NCBI GenBank assembly: GCA_047975025.1
Contig: JBKECY010000052.1
Span: forward strand, 99,469-163,468
Length of the DNA: 64,000 nt
Direction: 5' to 3'
DNA from: JBKECY01 sp047975025
Lineage (GTDB): Bacteria > Bacillota > Clostridia > Lachnospirales > Lachnospiraceae
Shown here: one piece after another, positions 51,058 through 60,201 of the stretch
Layout of the letters: each line of letters starts with the position of its first letter
Position numbering within the stretch: position 1 is the stretch's first letter
Translations under genes and position numbers: made by a program
Notes under the pieces: generated by a model
Databases searched by the model: none
What the model saw: the letters and a program-made list of their open reading frames with translations, nothing else
What the model was told of the DNA's origin: nothing

Positions 51058-51080
51058 CTTTCTATGTTTTCTTATGTATC

Positions 51081-53801
51081 TTATTTCGTTTTGGTTACAA
51101 CACCGCTGGTGCTTAAGTAGTAGCTCTTGGTTCCTACTTTGACCCAGCGTTTTGTCAGCATCTGCCCTTGCGTCGCACTGGCTTTGCTGAAATAGTACTT
51201 CTTGCCTGAAATGGTCTGCAGTCCGGTCAGCATCTGTCCTTGTGTTTTGCTTGCCTTGCTAAAGTAATATTTTTTGCCCGAAATGGTCTGGAACCCAGTC
51301 AGCATCTGCCCTTGTGTTGCGCTTGACTTGGCAAAATAGTACTTCTTAGATGAGATGGTCTGGAATCCGGTCAGCATCTGACCCTGGGTCTTGCTTGCCT
51401 TGCTAAAGTAGTATTTTTTGCCCGAAATGGTCTGGAACCCAGTCAGCATCTGACCCTTCGTCGCACTTGCCTTGCTAAAATAATACTTCTTTCCTGAAAT
51501 GGTCTGGAATCCGGTCAGCTTCACATTGTTCTTGTAATAATACACTTTTCCGCTTTCTGTTTTCCATCCGTTCTTAACAGCAGCTTTAAGTGCTGTCATT
51601 TTGGTCTGCAAAGCTGCCAGCTTCGTCTTGGCACTTTCCGAAACATACGATTTCTCCAGTGCAGACAGTGCATCGTAAGCAGATTGTGCCGCTTTTAATG
51701 CAGTTTCATCGCCTAATGCTAACTGTGCCTCTTCCGGCAGTGCCGTAATCAGTGCCGTCACCTGATTGACCGCTTCAATTACATTGTCACCCACAGTAGC
51801 CGTAAGCGACGGATAACCGTTAGCTGCAAGCGTAATTGTATACTGCCCTGCCTGTCCATCGGCAAATACCGGTGTCGTCTGCCCACGACTGGAAATCTCA
51901 GCGGCAAAATTAACAAGTACCGCACCATCCTTTACCGTAAACACAGTACTTCCCAGATTATTGCCGCGCAGGGACGAGCCGTTCACACTTATAGATGAGA
52001 TTTGTGCTAAATACTGCTCCGCTGTAAAGTTCTCTGAATTCTCGGCAATTGCGAATTCCCATGCACCATCAGCGTTTTGTGTTATGGACAATTTTTCCGC
52101 CTCCAAAGCACTGTTCAGGGTGAAGGAAGCGCTCGCAGACTGATACCCGTCTTTTGTCACTTCAATGGTATAGGCTCCGACTCCGGTATTCGCCGAATTG
52201 TTGATGGTCAGCAGATTCGTTGCTCTGTTATATGTATACTCTTCCTCTGTCAAAGTGACTGCATTTCTTCCGCTGCCTTTCTTCACTGTGATCTGCGCAT
52301 CAATTGCAAGACCATACTCTGCCGGCAGCGTACTGGTTATTGCTACGCTGGCTCCATCTGTTGTCCATGTCGCATTTGCGGCTGTGATTTTCTGATTCGA
52401 AGCCAGTGCCTGGCCTACGGTAAAGGATCCCGTTTGATCTGCGTATCCATAGGCTTTTACCGTATAGGTATACACACCAGGCTTCAGACTATCGCGATCT
52501 TCATTAAAGAACGAATCAAATCTGTAACTTGCAAAGTAATTACTGCCTGCCGGTACAATATCGCCGTCACTGATCCCTACCTGTATGAATCCATTGCGGC
52601 TTGCTTCGGTCCATACATCTTCCCAATGCACCGCACCGCGGCTGACACCCTGCTCATTTGTAATAATGACTGCATAAAGTTTGTGCATATAATCCGAATA
52701 CTGTGCATACTGTGTGCTGTCGAAGTTTACCTGGAACATTGTATCTGCATAGTTATTGGTATACGAATACGATGAAGAGCTCGCCGGTACAGGCAGTAAC
52801 GTATTGCCCGCCATCTCTTCTGCCTCGCTGTATGTTCCGTCCGCCAGAAGTGTCTTTATGTTGTTGCGATATGTGGGCGCTGTCGGATCGGCATTTAGCA
52901 CGATTTTATCCGCTAAGGATGCAAGTTTGCTGTCCACACCATACGAAGCCAGTATTTTGGCATTGATATAAAGCGATGCGGCTGCTTTAACCTCCACTGT
53001 ATTGATTGCCGTTATTGAATTTCCGGGAGAACCACTCTCCACATCAAGTATAGATGGCACGTCACTCCAGTGAGAATTGGAATTTGTAGCCGAGGTAACT
53101 ACATCATAGTAGCCTACGGCATCCAATGCTGACGCGCTGCTTGTGCTGCCATAATTCTCTGCCACAGAAGCTGTGCTGGACAAACCATTGTTCTCACCAT
53201 AAAAATAATCCGAGAACGTCATTGAGGTCACTCCGAACAGCTCTCCTGTAAGCGGAGCATTGCAATAGACATAGATGCCTGTGGTTCCGATCTGACTCAG
53301 ATCCTCAACTGTGACCGCTGTTTCCCCTGCCAGACCTGAAAAAGCCGGGAGATCTTCACGTCCTCTCAGATCAAAAGAATAGTACTTCGCTCCCTGTACC
53401 TCCAGAAGTACGCCTTGCTCCGGCTTGATTTCCGCCTGCGCCAAGGCTACATTCGTCGCTCCAATGGCAGCATTGCTAAGATCCGTGGCGCCGGATACTA
53501 TATCAACGTTTGTAGAATTGGTCTGCACCATCTTAGTATTTACATTTGCTGCGTCGAACAGTACTTTGTAAATATAACTCTCTTGCGGTACTGCATAATC
53601 GAACTGTACATTGCTGATGACGCCCCCCGTAATTGTAACGGTGGATTGTACATTGTACCCCTGGTAACTGCCGGTCGGTACTACTGCCTGTGTCCCCGTA
53701 TAGGTTCCATCGGCATAGGCCAGACCGTCTGCTGCGACCGGTACGTTCAAGCTGAGTGCGGCCAATACAACGGCGCACAGATAACAAATAAATTTTTTCA
53801 C
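51081..53801 (-). CDS. Secreted FMN-binding-domain protein with wall-binding repeats
   Basis: The 906-residue precursor starts with GTG 53799-53801 behind AAGGAGGAGAAAG and has a signal peptide ending near VAA. Residues about 30-120 look like an FMN-binding domain: ADGTYTGTQAVVPTG, VTITGGVISNVQFDY and VDIVSGATDLS. The last matches the DxxSGAT pattern on which ApbE attaches FMN to Thr. The middle contains repeated beta domains ending YTIEVTKDGYQSASASF, resembling heme/hemoglobin-interacting (DUF1533-like) domains. A helical segment (QSAYDALSALEKSYVSESAK) follows, then five choline-binding-like wall repeats and a final half repeat. It may be a wall-attached flavoprotein for extracellular electron transfer. 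No apbE gene is in the window. Confidence 0.82.
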   Translation of the reverse strand: MKKFICYLCAVVLAALSLNVPVAADGLAYADGTYTGTQAVVPTGSYQGYNVQSTVTITGGVISNVQFDYAVPQESYIYKVLFDAANVNTKMVQTNSTNVDIVSGATDLSNAAIGATNVALAQAEIKPEQGVLLEVQGAKYYSFDLRGREDLPAFSGLAGETAVTVEDLSQIGTTGIYVYCNAPLTGELFGVTSMTFSDYFYGENNGLSSTASVAENYGSTSSASALDAVGYYDVVTSATNSNSHWSDVPSILDVESGSPGNSITAINTVEVKAAASLYINAKILASYGVDSKLASLADKIVLNADPTAPTYRNNIKTLLADGTYSEAEEMAGNTLLPVPASSSSYSYTNNYADTMFQVNFDSTQYAQYSDYMHKLYAVIITNEQGVSRGAVHWEDVWTEASRNGFIQVGISDGDIVPAGSNYFASYRFDSFFNEDRDSLKPGVYTYTVKAYGYADQTGSFTVGQALASNQKITAANATWTTDGASVAITSTLPAEYGLAIDAQITVKKGSGRNAVTLTEEEYTYNRATNLLTINNSANTGVGAYTIEVTKDGYQSASASFTLNSALEAEKLSITQNADGAWEFAIAENSENFTAEQYLAQISSISVNGSSLRGNNLGSTVFTVKDGAVLVNFAAEISSRGQTTPVFADGQAGQYTITLAANGYPSLTATVGDNVIEAVNQVTALITALPEEAQLALGDETALKAAQSAYDALSALEKSYVSESAKTKLAALQTKMTALKAAVKNGWKTESGKVYYYKNNVKLTGFQTISGKKYYFSKASATKGQMLTGFQTISGKKYYFSKASKTQGQMLTGFQTISSKKYYFAKSSATQGQMLTGFQTISGKKYYFSKASKTQGQMLTGLQTISGKKYYFSKASATQGQMLTKRWVKVGTKSYYLSTSGVVTKTK
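51153..51512 (-). repeat. Five tandem 72-bp repeats encoding wall-binding units
   Basis: Five 24-residue units, each G(F/L)QTIS(G/S)KKYYF followed by a (S/A)K-rich segment and GQMLT, lie in tandem. The aromatic GKKYYF pattern is that of choline-binding/wall-binding repeats. The units are nearly identical at DNA level, so recombination between them is likely. Confidence 0.93.
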
Positions 53802-53876
53802 CTTTCTCCTCCTTAGTCTCTGCTAAATCCGCTAAAAATAGATACTATATCTAATTTCGATACAGAGTAACAGATA

Positions 53877-53907
53877 TACTCACGATTTACAATTCGCATA
53901 GTGAGTA
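53877..53907. other. Inverted repeat upstream of the FMN-binding protein gene
   Basis: TACTCAC (53877-53883) and GTGAGTA (53901-53907) with a 17-bp gap, about 75 bp before the start codon. It could be an operator or, on the plus strand where ATTTTTA follows, a terminator without a gene. No convincing promoter was found in 53802-53977. Confidence 0.35.
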
Positions 53908-53977
53908 TTTTTATCAGTAAGGAGTTTTTGAATTTTTTTATCATTATTCAATAATGTTTTTTCGTAAAAAGCTTGTT

Positions 53978-55307
53978 TTACTTGTTAATCGGGGGTGTTG
54001 TCATATTCAACAGAGCAGAAACTGTGAACTTATTGTTCTCTACCTGATAATCCACGATTCCATGATATCTGTCCGTAATCTCCTTCATAGACAGAGTTCC
54101 CATCCCCAGTCCATTATCTTTTTCTGGATTTAAATCCGTTCGATGTTCTTTGTATCCAGCCGTCAAAATGATTCTCTGCGATAATCGACATATAACTGTT
54201 AACGATTTTGATAATGATTTTGAAATGCCGTTCCTCCGGCTCCAGATGCTGGCTGGCTTCGAGCGCATTTTCCACCATATTTCCCAGAAGCGCACATAAA
54301 TCTATCTCTTCGATATGCTGCAGATCCGAAGGGACTTCCATTGCATATTTAAACGTAATCTGTTCATTATCTGCCAGCGAATAGTAGTATTTCATCATGG
54401 CATTGACGGCGAGATTTTCACAACAAATCAGCCCGTTTGCAATAGAGGTAATAGAAGAAAGTTCGTCAAAATAGCTGAGTAATGAGGCATTCTCAGGGTC
54501 TTTAATATATTCTTTGATAAGCAGGAGCTGATGCCGCAGATCGTGCTTAGCAATCTTAACTTTGTGAACCTCTTTTAATATTTTTTGATGCTCTGCCTGC
54601 TGCAGCTTCATTTGTTTTTTTACAAAGTCTTCCTTTTGCTTGAGATTCGATATTGTAACTTCCTTTTGGAACAGGAATACAATACTGGTACAGACGATAA
54701 AATCACTGAACGTGATAACAACGAAGGTGAACATAGAAAATAGCCAGCTAACACCCATGACTTGATAGGCACGAAGCGTCACAAGCATCCAGAGCGTAAA
54801 TAGTATAGGGACGATCCAGAGCCATTTCCACTCTCTGGTATTCTCACGAAGGGCCAGGGGGTACATAATACGACGAATCAGCAGATACACCCATGGAGCG
54901 GTCAGCAGACGCAGAATCCAAGGTGCAGAGAAGTAGAACCAGCTCGAGCTGCTGTGATATGCCATCATAATACTGATACAGTTAGAGGCAACCGCATAGC
55001 TGACCACCATACTCACAATAAACCCAAACCGGTTTGCAACCATATCCACTCTGGATTTCCAGTACACAAACACGAACACAGCCAGTACCGGCACGAGCAG
55101 CTCCATCCCTGACTTAGGAACAAATTCTACTGCCAGAAACAAGGCGACCGTCGAAATCAGAAAGCACGCCACATACCGTTTCTTCCAGCCGGCAGTCATC
55201 CGTTCCCGCAGCGGCAGTGTGCAGAGCAATATACAGCTTACAACCATATTAAATATGTCTGAAAATCTCAGCCAGTTAAATTCTACGATTATCTCAGGAA
55301 GATTCAT
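53978..55307 (-). pseudogene. GHKL sensor kinase (AgrC-like) with a frameshift in the last domain
   Basis: From ATG 55307 the frame encodes about five or six membrane helices, a coiled-coil linker, the phospho-acceptor region AKHDLRHQLLLIKEY and N-box VENALEASQHL, then stops at 54114 after NGFKSRKR. The missing end (DNGLGMGTLSMKEITDRYHG and onward to 53978) continues in another frame. Deleting one A from AAAAA (54119-54123) restores the alignment with the paralog at 56235-57527, which reads SRKRERLGVGTLS there. As read, the product lacks the G-box and should not bind ATP well. Sequencing error in the A-run is possible. It is divergent from the LytTR regulator gene. Confidence 0.85.
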
Positions 55308-55360
55308 TTTCCTCGGTCACCATTCTTTCAAAATTAGATATATATGATATTTTTGTGAAA

Positions 55361-55408
55361 AGATTCACTTTTTCTTGCTTTTACTCTTTTCAATTAACTT
55401 GTGAATCT
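55361..55408. promoter_or_regulatory. Inverted repeat between divergent kinase and LytTR regulator genes
   Basis: Perfect 8-bp arms AGATTCAC (55361-55368) and GTGAATCT (55401-55408), centres 40 bp apart, close to four helical turns. TATAAT at 55410-55415 follows for the plus-strand regulator gene. It may be a shared control site; no classic LytTR direct repeat was found. Confidence 0.4.
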
Positions 55409-55493
55409 GTATAATTATACTATAGAATTGAGGTACTTTACAACAAATTCAAACCTTCAAATAGGTCTACTATAACTAGAAAGGATTTACTTA

Positions 55494-56228
55494 ATGGAAA
55501 TCTCAATCTGTGATGATTCAGCTATCAGCCGTCAAAAAACAGCATCCTTGGTAAAAAAGTATTATGAAGAGCATGGCGAAACAGTCCACATTAACAGTTT
55601 TCATTCCGGCACTGCCCTGCTTTCCCATCTGAAATCTGTAAATTATTGTGCGGATATTATTTTTTTGGATATTATTATGCCGGATATGACCGGCATAGAA
55701 GTAGCCGGTGCGCTGCGCAAAGCCAATTGCCCCAGTTGTATTGTGCTCGTATCTACGAGTGCTGACTTTGCTGTCGACAGTTATCCTGTGGAGGCAAGCT
55801 ATTATCTTGTCAAGCCTGTAAGTTTTCAGGATATTACAACCGCACTGGAGCGGTGTCACACCAGACTGTCTGCTCCGGTCTTTACGCAGACACTTACCAT
55901 CACAAATAATCGCCGTACGCTGGATATCCCTCAGATCTCGATTCACTATATTGAGGTGTTCAACCAGGTGGTTACCTTGCACTGCCGGGATGGCTCTTAT
56001 GAAACCTATACCACCCTGGAGGGCTTGAGCGCTCTTTTAAACCCCAATATTTTTCTTCGGTTGAACCGAAGCTTTATTGTCAACTTATATTATATTGAAA
56101 CTATGCAGGGACGCGATATAACCTTGAAGAACGGAATCATTGTAACCGTTTCGCGCCAGCGGATGAATACTGTCAAAAAAGCTTTCTTTTCTTTCTTATC
56201 CACACTTACATGGGATGGTTCTTATTAA
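55494..56228 (+). CDS. LytTR-family response regulator (AgrA-like)
   Basis: The 244-residue protein has a receiver domain (ISICDDSAISRQKT; phospho-acceptor Asp in IIFLDIIMPDMTG; Lys in YYLVKPVSFQD) and a LytTR DNA-binding domain (ISIHYIEVFNQVVTLHCRDG; FLRLNRSFIVNLYYIETMQG; VTVSRQRMNTVKKAF). It is the only regulator in this locus and lies between two kinases, both on the opposite strand. Its natural partner is therefore the intact kinase at 56235-57527, the broken one, or both. No AgrB/AgrD-like peptide genes are visible nearby. Likely targets are the adjacent surface-protein genes, by position only. Confidence 0.93.
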   Translation: MEISICDDSAISRQKTASLVKKYYEEHGETVHINSFHSGTALLSHLKSVNYCADIIFLDIIMPDMTGIEVAGALRKANCPSCIVLVSTSADFAVDSYPVEASYYLVKPVSFQDITTALERCHTRLSAPVFTQTLTITNNRRTLDIPQISIHYIEVFNQVVTLHCRDGSYETYTTLEGLSALLNPNIFLRLNRSFIVNLYYIETMQGRDITLKNGIIVTVSRQRMNTVKKAFFSFLSTLTWDGSY

Positions 56229-56234
56229 CACAGG

Positions 56235-57527
56235 CTAGGAAACTGCTTTCATCTTCAGCAGAATATTTGCCCGGAAAATCTTATCTTCTATTTTAAAGTC
56301 CAATACTCCCCCGTATTTTTTTACCAGCGCACCTACGGAAAGTGTTCCTACCCCCAGGCGTTCTCTTTTTCTGGACATAAATCCATCCGTCGTATTCTTG
56401 ATATACCCGTCAAACGTATTTTCTACCATGACCGACATGTAGCTGTTGATCAAGCGGACAACCACTTTGACTCTGCGTTCTTCCATCACAATATAACGGC
56501 TTGCCTCCAGTGCGTTTTCCACCAGATTTCCTAGAAGAGCACACAAATCCATATCTTCTATCATGTCAATATGCGCCGGTACTTCCATCTCACACTCCAT
56601 CGGCACACCTTCTTCAGCCGCACGCCCGGAATAATAACGGATGACCGCATTGACTGCCATATGCTGGCAATAGATATCTTGAGCCGGTTCGAGAGATTCC
56701 TGTGCATTTCTGGTACTTTTCTCCAACAGCAATACCTGATGGCGCAGATCGTTTTTTGCGATTTTGATTTCCTGGATTTCTTCCAGAAGCTTCTTGTATT
56801 CGGCCTGCTGCAATTGCATCTGTTCTTTGATGAACTGCTCTTTTTGCGTAAGCGAGGAAATCGTAGCTTCTTTCTGACACAGATAAATCAAAGCCGTACA
56901 TGTGACAAAATCACTGATTGTAATCAGGATGATACTGACCGAATAGTACACCCAGTTCTCATAAGAAGCCTGAAACGAGCGAACGGTCAGGACGAGAAGT
57001 TCAGCAAAAATCAGCGGTATAATCCAGATCCATCTCCATCCATGTGTGCCTTTGCGCAATGCCATGGGATAGATCAGCTTTCTGATCAGGAGATATACAA
57101 ACGGAGCCGTCACAATGCGCATAATCCATGGCGCTGCTACATAAAGCCAGTCCGAACTATGATTCGATACCAGTACAATACTGATACAATTTGAAGCAAT
57201 GGCATAACTGACTACAAGACTTAAGACAAAGCCAAACCGGTTGGACTCCATACTGATCTTGGAACGGCCATACAAAAATCCCAAGGTTGCCAGCACCAGC
57301 AGGATAAAATCTACGGCTGCTTTCGGTAAAAATGCTACGGTCATGACCATAACCACAATACTAAAGGGGATGCAATCCATGTAGATTTTCTTCAGCGGAA
57401 CCGTAAACTCTTCCCGCAGAGGAAGCGTAGAGAGTATCGCTGCTGAAATAACCATATTAAAGACATCTGAAAGTCGTATTAAACTGACGGACGGCAAAAA
57501 CGTCATAATACCCCATAGATTATTCAT
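56235..57527 (-). CDS. GHKL-type sensor kinase (AgrC-like), intact paralog
   Basis: The 430-residue protein has about six membrane helices in residues 15-205 and a coiled-coil linker (TQKEQFIKEQMQLQQAEYKK). The kinase core has AKNDLRHQVLLLEK (phospho-acceptor His), N-box LVENALEASRYI and G-box RERLGVGTLS. It aligns along its whole length with the frameshifted kinase at 53978-55307, so the two arose by duplication. ATG 57527 follows AGAGGAAAAAATC. It converges on the LytTR regulator gene, whose stop lies 6 bp away. Confidence 0.92.
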   Translation of the reverse strand: MNNLWGIMTFLPSVSLIRLSDVFNMVISAAILSTLPLREEFTVPLKKIYMDCIPFSIVVMVMTVAFLPKAAVDFILLVLATLGFLYGRSKISMESNRFGFVLSLVVSYAIASNCISIVLVSNHSSDWLYVAAPWIMRIVTAPFVYLLIRKLIYPMALRKGTHGWRWIWIIPLIFAELLVLTVRSFQASYENWVYYSVSIILITISDFVTCTALIYLCQKEATISSLTQKEQFIKEQMQLQQAEYKKLLEEIQEIKIAKNDLRHQVLLLEKSTRNAQESLEPAQDIYCQHMAVNAVIRYYSGRAAEEGVPMECEMEVPAHIDMIEDMDLCALLGNLVENALEASRYIVMEERRVKVVVRLINSYMSVMVENTFDGYIKNTTDGFMSRKRERLGVGTLSVGALVKKYGGVLDFKIEDKIFRANILLKMKAVS

Positions 57528-57580
57528 GATTTTTTCCTCTTATTATGAAAAGTCGGCAGTTCATAAAAAAACGCATAAAT

Positions 57581-57605
57581 CCCTCACAGCAGGTTGCTGT
57601 GAGGG
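57581..57605 (-). terminator. Hairpin between the polysaccharide operon and the sensor kinase
   Basis: Perfect 11-bp stem CCCTCACAGCA/TGCTGTGAGGG with a 3-nt loop; on the minus strand ATTTATGCGTTTTTTT follows. It lies 200 bp past the flippase gene. The rest of 57606-57805 holds only a weak dyad TCCCTA...TAGGGA. Confidence 0.65.
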
Positions 57606-57805
57606 GTTTCCCGTCATCCTATCCTATAGCTTCTAAAAGATTTTAATTTCATTGTTTTACACTTTCAATACTTTGGCAATCATGGTTTTCTCCCTACCCT
57701 TATGCGTATAGGGACATATACAGCTTATTATAGCACTTTTTTTACTCCTGTTTTTTTGCACTTCACATCATTTTAGGGCTGTTTTATTGCGCGAACGGAA
57801 CACAA

Positions 57806-59194
57806 TCAGGGTTGTCTGCCGAGCAATTGCAGGATGGCTGTTTTGACCGTATCCAACAAAAGCAATAAACTTTTACGCATCAGCAATAGTCCGACAAGCC
57901 CTCCTGACACAAGATACACCAGGCAGCCCACGACAGCATTGAACGAATACCCGCAAATCAGGTAGATTGTCAGCATAATTCCAATAAACAGTATCTCCCG
58001 TATTCCGACTCTGATCTGGTCGCTGCGCAGCTCACACAGAACGAACCAGATCATGGCCGTCAGCAGCGTGCCTGCCGCTATCGCAACCATATTTTTGAAC
58101 AGGTAATATAAAATCAGATTAAGTACAAAGGCGACGACCGTCATCAGTACCATCTGATACAAATATCGCTTCTGCTGTCGGTTCGCCTTGTAAATATTGA
58201 CATGGATTCCCCGAACGACCACATAGAACACCTGCGCTGCAAATAAAATGAACAAAACGCTGCTTGCCGCAAGATAGGTCTGCAGGAAGTTTTCCAGCAC
58301 CCATTTGGCCGGGAAAGCTGCCAGGATGGCAATAAAGCCCCAGAGGATGACCATCTGCTTGATTTCAAAGATCTTTTCCCGCGCAGGTTTTTTGCAGAAA
58401 TAATTGTACATGGATACGGTAATCGGAGACATGAATACGTTGAGCATACTTTCCATGCTAACCGCAAACGAAAACATTGCAAAATCCGCCGTTGCTAAAA
58501 GCGTCTTGACGAACCATCGATCCATCCCTGTGAACAAGGTGCTTGAGAAATTACCAAGCATCAAGATAAATCCCATGGAAATATTCTCTTTGAACTCGGC
58601 GGCTTTTAATCTGCCCCGGCCCAAAAAGGGAATGTTCTTTTGCAGTTTTATAATAAAGAGGACACTGACTCCCAGCGCCGCTGCCACCAAGATCAGGATA
58701 TAGATGTTGGCATTATCCGTCCTGACAAGCAGAAGACAGACCATATTGGCAATAAACACCACGATTTTCTCAAAACTTAAAATCACACCATAGTCTTTGA
58801 ATTCTCCCGTTGCCTGAAGAAAAATGCTCAGATAGCTCAATAAATTTGTGCCTAGCATACCAAAGGCAAGACATTGCAGCAGAACAGAATCCATGCAGGT
58901 TGCCACGATAAACACTCCTGCACCCAATACTATCTGTAAGGCCAGAAAGCATTTAAAATTACTTCCGACATCTGTACTGCTTAAGTCACGAATACTTCTG
59001 CCTCCATATTTAAAATACATTCCGTCGCTGTATCCCAATGTCAGAAACCCAGCATAGGATATATACAGTGTATATGTTTTGATTATGGCATACGAATCGA
59101 TAGACAAAAATCGCGGCAAAATAAAATTAGACAGTACTCCGATGAGCAGGCATATTATATTCGCAATCATGATATACAGCATTCCCTTTTTCAT
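57806..59194 (-). CDS. Polysaccharide flippase (Wzx-like, MOP superfamily)
   Basis: The 462-residue membrane protein has about twelve to fourteen hydrophobic helices with typical MOP/Wzx features: MKKGMLYIMIANIICLLIGV at the start, FLSIDSYAIIKTYTLYISYA, and LGNFSSTLFTGMDRWFVKTL in the middle. It should flip lipid-linked oligosaccharide units to the outer face of the membrane. It is the last gene of a minus-strand cluster with three glycosyltransferases, so it completes a surface-polysaccharide assembly set. A Wzy polymerase is not in the window. Confidence 0.87.
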   Translation of the reverse strand: MKKGMLYIMIANIICLLIGVLSNFILPRFLSIDSYAIIKTYTLYISYAGFLTLGYSDGMYFKYGGRSIRDLSSTDVGSNFKCFLALQIVLGAGVFIVATCMDSVLLQCLAFGMLGTNLLSYLSIFLQATGEFKDYGVILSFEKIVVFIANMVCLLLVRTDNANIYILILVAAALGVSVLFIIKLQKNIPFLGRGRLKAAEFKENISMGFILMLGNFSSTLFTGMDRWFVKTLLATADFAMFSFAVSMESMLNVFMSPITVSMYNYFCKKPAREKIFEIKQMVILWGFIAILAAFPAKWVLENFLQTYLAASSVLFILFAAQVFYVVVRGIHVNIYKANRQQKRYLYQMVLMTVVAFVLNLILYYLFKNMVAIAAGTLLTAMIWFVLCELRSDQIRVGIREILFIGIMLTIYLICGYSFNAVVGCLVYLVSGGLVGLLLMRKSLLLLLDTVKTAILQLLGRQP

Positions 59195-59223
59195 CCAGGT
59201 ACCTTTCTTCTAATCCAGGCGTA

Positions 59224-60189
59224 TTACTTTGCAGTGACAACGTGTCCGTACTTTGTCAGCTGCCCTGTCTGGGTACGCCGTACAAAATGCCGCTTATAAT
59301 GCATCTTAAATAGATGCGTTCCTTGACATACTGCCGCAAACTCTGCCTCCTTGTATTCCTCGTTTCCATGATCATCGAGATAGAATACCTGCGTATTATT
59401 CAGCGGCACCTGATTGACCATTTCTCTAAGATACGGGATTTCTTCGTAGGCAATCGCCAAAAAGCAGTCAATGAGCAAGTACGCTGCCACATAGGTGTAT
59501 TCTGCAAAATAGGCTTGAAACATACTTCGCATGAAACCAAAGAGCGGACTGCCGGCTCCACCTGCCAGCAAGAAACAGCTCCACAGGCCTTTGCAGACAT
59601 GAAAATCCGAAAAAAGCCCATGCCGGATCGTATAAAAGCTGTACCCGCACATATAGTGATCCAGCGGCTGTGTCAGAAATACGGTCGCGTCCAGCCAGAT
59701 TCCGCCATGCTGATACAACAATTCCACTCTTATGATATCCGAAAGAGCACAGAGGGATAGTTCCTGCTTCTCAACTTTCTTTAGTATCGATGGAGGCAGC
59801 GCGATATATTCCTTGAGATTGTACTGGGTCACCACGTGGATTGGGTGTGCAGAATGGTATTTTTTCAGATTTTCGATACAGTCAAGAACTACCTGCGGTG
59901 TATCTGCTCCTATTCCCTGCCACCAGAACACCCAGAGGGGAGCCTCCGGACCTATCTCTTCCGGGTCTGATCGTTTCTCTTTATATTCCTCAATTATACC
60001 ACGATACTTCTTAGAAAGAATTCGCTTTAGATTCTCATATTTTCGATACTCTATTTCCTTACCGCAGCCGCTGTCCTTTCTAAAAACAAATGTCTTTAAA
60101 AAATCATACCAGGCCGCTCTGGCTCCAAAATTCTTCAGAAGCCATAGTTCTAACCGTAAAAACCCCAGAATTTTTTTGCTGTAATACAT
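59224..60189 (-). CDS. Capsular-polysaccharide glycosyltransferase (GT32-like/Caps_synth)
   Basis: The 321-residue protein has PLWVFWWQGIGADTPQVVLD near residue 85, HPIHVVTQYNLKEYI, and the sugar-nucleotide motif LLYQHGGIWLDATVFLTQPL with its Asp. This is the pattern of capsular polysaccharide synthesis/GT32-like enzymes with a DxD-like site, here reduced to WLDAT. It likely adds a hexose to the lipid-linked repeat unit. It lies 12 bp after the GT4 gene and 29 bp before the flippase. ATG 60189 follows AGGAGTCGT. Confidence 0.84.
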   Translation of the reverse strand: MYYSKKILGFLRLELWLLKNFGARAAWYDFLKTFVFRKDSGCGKEIEYRKYENLKRILSKKYRGIIEEYKEKRSDPEEIGPEAPLWVFWWQGIGADTPQVVLDCIENLKKYHSAHPIHVVTQYNLKEYIALPPSILKKVEKQELSLCALSDIIRVELLYQHGGIWLDATVFLTQPLDHYMCGYSFYTIRHGLFSDFHVCKGLWSCFLLAGGAGSPLFGFMRSMFQAYFAEYTYVAAYLLIDCFLAIAYEEIPYLREMVNQVPLNNTQVFYLDDHGNEEYKEAEFAAVCQGTHLFKMHYKRHFVRRTQTGQLTKYGHVVTAK

Positions 60190-60201
60190 ACGACTCCTAC
60201 T

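Noticed and set aside
51153..51512. Regular 72-bp repeats that could look like a CRISPR array
   Set aside because: They are in frame, encode wall-binding units, vary at codon positions and have no distinct spacers.
55308..57805. An agr-type quorum-sensing system with a peptide precursor
   Set aside because: The kinases and LytTR regulator resemble AgrC/AgrA, but no AgrB-like protease or short AgrD-like reading frame was found near them.
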